Source: Candidatus Dojkabacteria bacterium UBA2259
Lineage (GTDB): Bacteria > Patescibacteriota > Dojkabacteria > SC72
Direction: 5' to 3'
Assembly (NCBI GenBank): GCA_002347605.1
Contig: DDXN01000010.1
Coordinates: 1-11,442 of the forward strand
Length of the DNA stretch: 11,442 bases
In this document: positions 6,756 to 11,442 of the stretch, in pieces
Layout of the letters: the number at the start of each line of letters is the position of its first letter
How positions within the stretch are numbered: position 1 is the stretch's first letter
Program-made: the position numbers and the translations under genes
The notes under the pieces: generated by a model
Databases searched by the model: none
Told to the model about the DNA's origin: nothing
Seen by the model: only the letters and a program-made list of their open reading frames with translations

Positions 6756-8558
6756 GTGGCTCAAGAAGGACTATTAGCATATTTACAGAGACAGGGAATT
6801 ATCAGCGACGCTGATGCAACTCGTGTTGAGGTTGAAAGATCACGCTCTCCGAAAAATGAGGAATCCATTATTAGGGAGATGGGTCTTGCAGATGATTTCT
6901 CTATTGTTAAGGCTAAGTCTGCCATATTCAATATTCCATATGTCGATTTGTTAGAGACTACAATTCCCGAAAGTATCATAGCTGAAGTTCCAATTGATAG
7001 TTTGAAAAAATACAAAGCTGTACCATTCGAAAGAGATGAGACCTCTGTTAAATTAGCAATGCTTGACCCTTTTGATGTACAGGCTAGCCAAGCTCTTCAA
7101 AGTAAATATCCTCTTAATACTAGGTTGATTACATATATAACTACAGAAGCGGGTCTTAATTTTGTACTTGACAGAAGGATTGGTGATGTAATGAGCTCAG
7201 AGGTTACACAAGCTTTGGAAGATGTAGATGTTCCAGTACAAGAGATAAGTGAGGATCCGAATTTAATCTCCAGTATAGATTTAAAGAATGCTCCTGTTGC
7301 AAGAATAGTAAATTCAATTATGCAGTACGCAGTCACTTCAAAAAGCTCTGATATCCATATTGAACCTATGGAAACGAGACTGAGAGTAAGATTTAGAATA
7401 CATGGAATGATGACAGAAAGACTATCTTTGCCAAAGACACTTGGACCTGCTGTTGTGTCTCGTATAAAGATTATGTCTAATCTAAAAATTGATGAGAAAA
7501 GAGTTCCCCAAGATGGTAGATTCCAAGTGAAAGTGAAAAATATAAAGGTAGATGTTCGTGTTTCCATAATGCCTATGATTTTTGGTGAGAAAGCTGTAAT
7601 GCGTTTACTTGAATCAGATACATCTGGTATTACACTGGAATCAACAGGATTAAGGGGTAACGCTTACAAAATATTTCTTGATGCATTAAGTGTTACAAAT
7701 GGAATTGTATTGGTCACAGGACCAACGGGAAGTGGAAAGACTAGAACTTTAGCCTGTTCCCTTATTAAAGTAAATGATCCTAGTGTAAATATTATCTCCT
7801 TGGAAAACCCTGTTGAAATCAGAGTTCCGGGTGTAACTCAGATACAGATAAACAATGATGTTGGTTTGTCATTTGCGACTGGTCTTAGGTCTGTTTTAAG
7901 ACAGGACCCAGATATAATTATGGTTGGAGAGATTAGAGACCAAGAAACAGCAGAGCTTGCAATTCAGGCTTCACTAACAGGCCATTTGGTACTCTCTACC
8001 TTGCACACCAACAGTGCTCCTGCAGCAATTCCAAGACTTTTAGATATGGGTATGGAGCCCTATCTTTTAGCATCAACAATTAGGGTGCTTGCAGCACAAC
8101 GTCTTCCTAGAAAAGTTTGTGCACACTGTATCCAGGCTGTACCTGTATCTCCGGAAGAGCTAGAGGCTTTAACTAAAGAGCTTGCGAGTATAAAGAATTT
8201 TGATTTGGTTAAATATACAACTCAGGTTATTACTGCAAAAAAGATGAAAGCAGAAGATGGTTCTGCAGTATTAAAAGTTCCAGAGAGTGGTTCAGATGGT
8301 AAGCCAGTTATTTATGTTTACAGGGGAGCTGGATGTGACAGGTGTGGTGGTTCTGGATACTCAGGGCGTATTGGTATTTTTGAAGTCTTGGATGTTACAG
8401 ACAAAATTAGTAGAATGATAATGGAAAATGTTACAGCTCAGGATATTGAAAATGAAGCAAAAGAAAATGGGATGATTACTATGATACAAGATGGATATTT
8501 AAAGGCACTCGAAGGGGTTACCACTATAGAGGAAGTAATGAGAGTGTCAAAAGAATAA
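6756..8558 (+). CDS. pilB: Type IV pilus extension ATPase PilB (GspE family)
   Basis: This cytoplasmic hexameric ATPase powers pilin addition at the PilC platform. At 600 aa it has the PilB layout: an N-terminal T2SSE_N/MshEN-like domain (about 35-140, IPYVDL then AEVPIDSLKKYKAVPF); the N2 domain (about 180-290) with SSDIHIEP and RVPQDGRF; Walker A GPTGSGKT (322-329); an Asp box SLENPVE (348-354); Walker B DPDIIMVGEIRD; and the His box TGHLVLSTLHTN. Four cysteines form a zinc site, C455/C458 and C527/C530, separated by about 68 residues, which looks longer than usual. The Asp-box aspartate is Asn (N351) although the Glu is kept. The only plausible start is GTG 6756, because the next in-frame Met is at residue 42; no Shine-Dalgarno precedes it. 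Pilus context (pilT, pilC, pilin downstream) favours PilB over a type II secretion ATPase. Confidence 0.94.
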   Translation: MAQEGLLAYLQRQGIISDADATRVEVERSRSPKNEESIIREMGLADDFSIVKAKSAIFNIPYVDLLETTIPESIIAEVPIDSLKKYKAVPFERDETSVKLAMLDPFDVQASQALQSKYPLNTRLITYITTEAGLNFVLDRRIGDVMSSEVTQALEDVDVPVQEISEDPNLISSIDLKNAPVARIVNSIMQYAVTSKSSDIHIEPMETRLRVRFRIHGMMTERLSLPKTLGPAVVSRIKIMSNLKIDEKRVPQDGRFQVKVKNIKVDVRVSIMPMIFGEKAVMRLLESDTSGITLESTGLRGNAYKIFLDALSVTNGIVLVTGPTGSGKTRTLACSLIKVNDPSVNIISLENPVEIRVPGVTQIQINNDVGLSFATGLRSVLRQDPDIIMVGEIRDQETAELAIQASLTGHLVLSTLHTNSAPAAIPRLLDMGMEPYLLASTIRVLAAQRLPRKVCAHCIQAVPVSPEELEALTKELASIKNFDLVKYTTQVITAKKMKAEDGSAVLKVPESGSDGKPVIYVYRGAGCDRCGGSGYSGRIGIFEVLDVTDKISRMIMENVTAQDIENEAKENGMITMIQDGYLKALEGVTTIEEVMRVSKE

Positions 8559-8572
8559 ATTTAAGATATAAT
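8544..8572 (+). promoter_or_regulatory. Promoter for pilT with leaderless spacing
   Basis: A perfect TATAAT (8567-8572) has a GTGTCA -35 (8544-8549, four of six) at the ideal 17-base spacing. The -10 ends 8 bases before the ATG at 8581, so transcripts should begin at or next to the start codon. There is no Shine-Dalgarno in the 22-base gap after the pilB stop. The -35 lies within the last codons of pilB, implying an internal promoter for pilT, pilC and perhaps pilin. Confidence 0.55.
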
Positions 8573-8580
8573 TTAAAACA

Positions 8581-10074
8581 ATGGATAACAGTACTGCCCA
8601 AAATGTTACACTACCCTACCCTGACCTGTCTCAGAGTATACCTGTTTTTCCTACTAATGATACTGCTTCACAAGGTAGTGTGACACCTGGACAAAACGCA
8701 CCTGTTTTGAAAGTTAAAGAGCAGATACAGACAAAACCAGTATCTAATGTTTCAACACCTCCCAATACTGTATTACCAACCACCCCACCACAAGAACCGA
8801 CTGTTGAGGATTTGAAAAATATTCAGGAGGCACTTCCCATTAATGATTTAAATAGGGGGGTTGAACTAAAGGGTGTGGTTAACAATGAGTTACAAGATAT
8901 TATTCCTGGAGAGAAAATTCCTAAGGCTTTAAAAAGGGATCCAAAGAACAAGAATCTTTCACAACCAATTGATGATATTGCTGAGGAAAAGAGTATTGAA
9001 ATGCTCTCTGATACAACAAAGATAGATGAGCTATTGCAGTATGCAATACGAAACAATGCATCAGATTTGCATATTACTGCCGGATATCCTCCGATAGTAA
9101 GGGTTGATGGAGAATTGAAAGAGATTAGTGATAAAGTACTAACTCCACAGGAAGCAGAAGAGTTAATACTTCCAATACTCTCTGATGAAAAGAAAGAATT
9201 ATTGGAGGTAAATAGGGAGATTGATTTAGCATATTTCCATGAGAGTGATTACTCTGCTAGGTTTAGAATAAATGCATACTACACTATGAAGCATATGTCA
9301 GCTGCATTTAGACTCATACCCTCTCGTGTTAGGACTATTGACGAGTTACTACTTCCTAATATATACCACCAGTTTGCTCAATTAAAACAAGGCTTTATTC
9401 TTGTCACAGGTCCTACAGGTCATGGTAAAAGTACTACACTAGCATCAATAATCGAAGAGATAAATACAACGAGATTCTGTCATATAGTTACTATAGAGGA
9501 CCCTATTGAATATGTATTTGAGGGTAAGAAATCTTTGATTGACCAAAGAGAGATGAATGATGATACACACTCATGGTCAATTGCTCTGCGAAGTGCTCTA
9601 AGACAGGATCCTGATGTAATACTTGTTGGAGAAATGAGAGATTATGAAACTATAGCTGCAGCAATTACTCTTGCTGAGACTGGGCATTTAGTATTTGCTA
9701 CTTTACATACAAACAGTGCAGCACAAACAGTAGATAGGATGATTGATGTGTTTCCTAATAATCAACAGCCTCAGATTAGATTACAGCTTTCAAATATTTT
9801 AGAAGCCATTGTTGCTCAAAGATTAATACCTTTAGACAAAGGAGGAAGAAGAGCTGTCTGTGAGATAATGATTGCAAGCCCTGCAATTAGAAATATGATT
9901 AGAGAGGCAAAGACTCACCAGATTGATAATGTAATTAGAACAAGTGCAGATATAGGGATGGTTTCTTTGGAGAGGTCGTTAGTAGGACTGATTAGAGAGG
10001 GTGTAATTTCTGTTTCAAAGGCTCAGGAGTATGCGATATTTCCTGAGGAGGTATTAAGATTACTTAAGAGTTAA
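8581..10074 (+). CDS. pilT: Type IV pilus retraction ATPase PilT with N-terminal extension
   Basis: PilT disassembles pili, driving twitching and DNA uptake. The conserved PilT core covers about residues 146-497: ASDLHITAGYPPIVRVDGEL (160-179), Walker A GPTGHGKST (277-285), Asp box TIEDPIEYV (304-312), Walker B DPDVILVGEMRD (343-354), His box ETGHLVFATLHTNSA, and the PilT-specific AIRNMIREAKTHQI (435-448), which separates it from PilB. At 497 aa it is about 140 residues longer than typical PilT (350-370). The excess is an N-terminal extension rich in Pro, Thr, Ser, Asn and Gln in its first 75 residues, then charged, with no membrane segment. The -10 box 8 bases before the ATG supports the long form. 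Walker A has His in place of the usual Ser (H281). It starts 22 bases after pilB and ends 6 bases before pilC. Confidence 0.95.
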   Translation: MDNSTAQNVTLPYPDLSQSIPVFPTNDTASQGSVTPGQNAPVLKVKEQIQTKPVSNVSTPPNTVLPTTPPQEPTVEDLKNIQEALPINDLNRGVELKGVVNNELQDIIPGEKIPKALKRDPKNKNLSQPIDDIAEEKSIEMLSDTTKIDELLQYAIRNNASDLHITAGYPPIVRVDGELKEISDKVLTPQEAEELILPILSDEKKELLEVNREIDLAYFHESDYSARFRINAYYTMKHMSAAFRLIPSRVRTIDELLLPNIYHQFAQLKQGFILVTGPTGHGKSTTLASIIEEINTTRFCHIVTIEDPIEYVFEGKKSLIDQREMNDDTHSWSIALRSALRQDPDVILVGEMRDYETIAAAITLAETGHLVFATLHTNSAAQTVDRMIDVFPNNQQPQIRLQLSNILEAIVAQRLIPLDKGGRRAVCEIMIASPAIRNMIREAKTHQIDNVIRTSADIGMVSLERSLVGLIREGVISVSKAQEYAIFPEEVLRLLKS

Positions 10075-10080
10075 TAATAT

Positions 10081-11322
10081 ATGCCAAAGTTTACGTATTC
10101 AGCTAGAGATACAAAAGGTAAAGAGGTAAAAGGAAAGCTTGAAGCAAAAGATGCAGAGTCACTTGCAGAGATATTACAGGATAAAGGATTGGTAGTTGTA
10201 AATATTAAAGAGCAGGTATCCTTTGATTTAGAAGAGCTTAGTCAGATAAATATTGGTGGTGTCCCAATGAAGGAAAAGGTTATCTTTATGAGACAACTTG
10301 CTACTATGGTGGGTGCAGGGCTTCCAATTACAAGGGGTTTACAAGTTATGGAGCAACAGATATCCAATCCTCAGTTTAAGAAAACTATAACTCAGGTTAA
10401 GACCTCAGTTGAAGCAGGTAAGAGTTTAGCAGACTCTTTTAGGGCTTCTGATGAAATATTTGATGAGGTTGCAATTAATCTTATTGAAGCTGGTGAGTCT
10501 AGTGGTAATTTAGATGAGATACTTGATAAATTAGCTCTTGAATTAGAGGAGAGTAAGAAACTTCAAGCTAAATTAAAGTCTGCACTTACCTACCCTATCA
10601 TTCTTACTGTTGTGATTATAGCTGTAATGGGTTTAATGATGTTTGTTATGGTACCTTCAATGAGTGAGATCTATGGGGAATTTGATGCAGAGTTACCATG
10701 GATAACACAGTTTCTAATGAACATGAGTAACTTCTTCATTGGCTATTGGTGGGCAATATTAATTGCTATTTTGGGTTTAGTCATTGGGTATAAGGTATGG
10801 ATAGACAAGCCTAAGGGTAAGAGGAATAGAGATAGAATACTGCTTAAGATTCCTATACTTGGAATGATTGTAAGTAAGATGCAGATAGCACAGTTTACAA
10901 GGCTTTTGGGTTTACTTTTAGGTAGTGGTTTGTCAATTATTAAAGCTTTAGAGTTAACTGCACTTTCTCTTAGCAATGAGATGTTTAGGGAGGTTGTTAT
11001 TGAAGCAAAAAATGAGGTTGAAAAGGGTGGATCACTTGCACTCCCAATTGCGAGGAGTAAGTACTATCCTTTGATTGTAAGTAGTATGGTAGCTGTTGGT
11101 GAGGAGACTGGGGAGTTGGATAATGTATTGGCTAAAATTTCAGAGTATTACAAGGATGAGGTAGATACTGCTACTGAGAGTATGTCATCAATATTAGAGC
11201 CTGTATTTTTGATAATAATGGGTATTGCAGTAGCTTTTATTACCTTAGGTGTGTATATGCCTATGTTCCAGCTTTCAGAGGTAATGAGTATGGTTATTGA
11301 CATTGTTAATTTAGTAGTATAA
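10081..11322 (+). CDS. pilC: Type IV pilus inner-membrane platform protein PilC (GspF family)
   Basis: PilC is the polytopic membrane protein on which PilB and PilT act to polymerise and retract pilin. At 413 aa it is the usual length and shows the two-repeat GspF architecture. It has an N-terminal FTYSARDTKGKEVKGKLEA segment; a first cytoplasmic helical domain (about 65-168) with MVGAGLPITRGL and IEAGESSGNLDEIL; membrane segments at about 172-191 and 219-238; a second F domain (about 265-370) with LGLLLGSGLSIIKALEL and VAVGEETGELDNVL; and a final membrane segment at about 372-394. It begins 6 bases after the pilT stop without a good Shine-Dalgarno (a weak AAGAG 10 bases upstream), so translation probably depends on coupling to pilT. 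It is followed 36 bases later by a prepilin gene. Confidence 0.96.
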   Translation: MPKFTYSARDTKGKEVKGKLEAKDAESLAEILQDKGLVVVNIKEQVSFDLEELSQINIGGVPMKEKVIFMRQLATMVGAGLPITRGLQVMEQQISNPQFKKTITQVKTSVEAGKSLADSFRASDEIFDEVAINLIEAGESSGNLDEILDKLALELEESKKLQAKLKSALTYPIILTVVIIAVMGLMMFVMVPSMSEIYGEFDAELPWITQFLMNMSNFFIGYWWAILIAILGLVIGYKVWIDKPKGKRNRDRILLKIPILGMIVSKMQIAQFTRLLGLLLGSGLSIIKALELTALSLSNEMFREVVIEAKNEVEKGGSLALPIARSKYYPLIVSSMVAVGEETGELDNVLAKISEYYKDEVDTATESMSSILEPVFLIIMGIAVAFITLGVYMPMFQLSEVMSMVIDIVNLVV

Positions 11323-11342
11323 GTTATATGTATAAATTATTT

Positions 11343-11348
11343 TATATT
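11343..11348 (+). promoter_or_regulatory. Possible -10 box before the prepilin gene
   Basis: TATATT ends 10 bases before the ATG at 11359, similar to the spacing at the left-edge gene. There is no Shine-Dalgarno and no -35 at proper distance. Pilin genes commonly have their own strong promoter, but the surroundings are almost pure A/T, so this is weak. Confidence 0.25.
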
Positions 11349-11358
11349 TAAATACACT

Positions 11359-11442
11359 ATGAATAGAAAATATTCAGGTTTTACCCTAGTAGAAATGCTT
11401 ATCGTAATGGGTATCATTATTATCCTTATGGCGGTAGGTATA
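11359..11442 (+). CDS. Type IV prepilin-like protein, N-terminal part only
   Basis: The first 28 codons are seen before the window ends. The product begins MNRKYSG and then FTLVEMLIVMGIIII. This is a class III/type IV prepilin signal: a short basic leader of seven residues ending in Gly, cleavage before Phe, the conserved Glu at mature position 5, and a hydrophobic helix that serves as both membrane anchor and pilus core. A prepilin peptidase would cleave after Gly7 and methylate Phe. The position directly after pilC fits a major pilin or a pseudopilin; the visible part cannot tell them apart. No Shine-Dalgarno is present upstream. Confidence 0.88.
   Translation, partial: MNRKYSGFTLVEMLIVMGIIIILMAVGI

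Noticed and set aside
6620..6814. Plus-strand 64-aa frame overlapping the pilB start
   Set aside because: It overlaps pilB in another frame, lacks a ribosome binding site, and its composition reflects AT-rich intergenic DNA.
7097..7567. 156-aa minus-strand open frame inside pilB
   Set aside because: It is the antisense shadow of a strongly supported gene, with low-complexity Ser/Thr/Ile-rich sequence and no ribosome binding site.
10045..10052. GAGGAGGT, a near-perfect anti-Shine-Dalgarno match near the end of pilT
   Set aside because: It is 28 bases before the pilC ATG, too far to serve it, and no start codon follows at a proper distance. It is explained by Glu-Glu-Val codons of PilT.
602..11322. 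Alternative genetic code (TGA as glycine) known in some CPR lineages
   Set aside because: All genes read through with the standard code, end in TAA or TAG, and have no in-frame TGA.

Overview
The window is an AT-rich bacterial stretch that uses the standard code: every complete gene ends in TAA or TAG, and tryptophans are read from TGG. Several traits together suggest a Patescibacteria/CPR-type genome. Genes are tightly packed, Shine-Dalgarno sites are sparse, some starts look leaderless, the delta-prime-like clamp-loader subunit is very short, and a pilB-pilT-pilC-pilin cluster lies nearby. This placement is an inference; no rRNA or ribosomal protein is present to confirm it.

Layout. At the left edge (1-219, minus) is the N-terminus of an unidentified single-pass membrane protein. 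After a 170-base divergent intergenic region with a perfect 7-bp inverted repeat comes a small unidentified gene (390-590, plus). It has the only canonical Shine-Dalgarno in the window and ends in a short hairpin plus T-run. Facing it on the minus strand is a replication/topology block, in transcription order: a minimal DNA polymerase III delta-prime-like subunit (6573-5893), gyrB (5801-3873), an unidentified 142-aa gene (3855-3427) and gyrA (3409-602). The two gaps around the 142-aa gene are both 17 bases, so these three genes are probably one transcript.

Diverging from the delta-prime gene on the plus strand is a type IV pilus cluster: pilB (extension ATPase, GTG start), pilT (retraction ATPase with a long Pro/Ser/Thr-rich N-terminal extension), pilC (inner-membrane platform) and the first 28 codons of a prepilin (from 11359), cut by the window edge. 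PilB and PilT would act on the PilC platform to add and remove pilins. No prepilin peptidase, secretin or alignment genes are in view.

The machinery itself is ordinary. Points that stand out are the -10 boxes placed exactly 8 bases before the pilT and delta-prime start codons (a leaderless signature), the unknown gene between gyrB and gyrA, three extra segments in GyrA, a proline at the GyrA position equivalent to Asp87 of E. coli, and the PilT extension. I found no CRISPR array, insertion sequence, tRNA, rRNA or defence-type system, and no convincing wholly new system.
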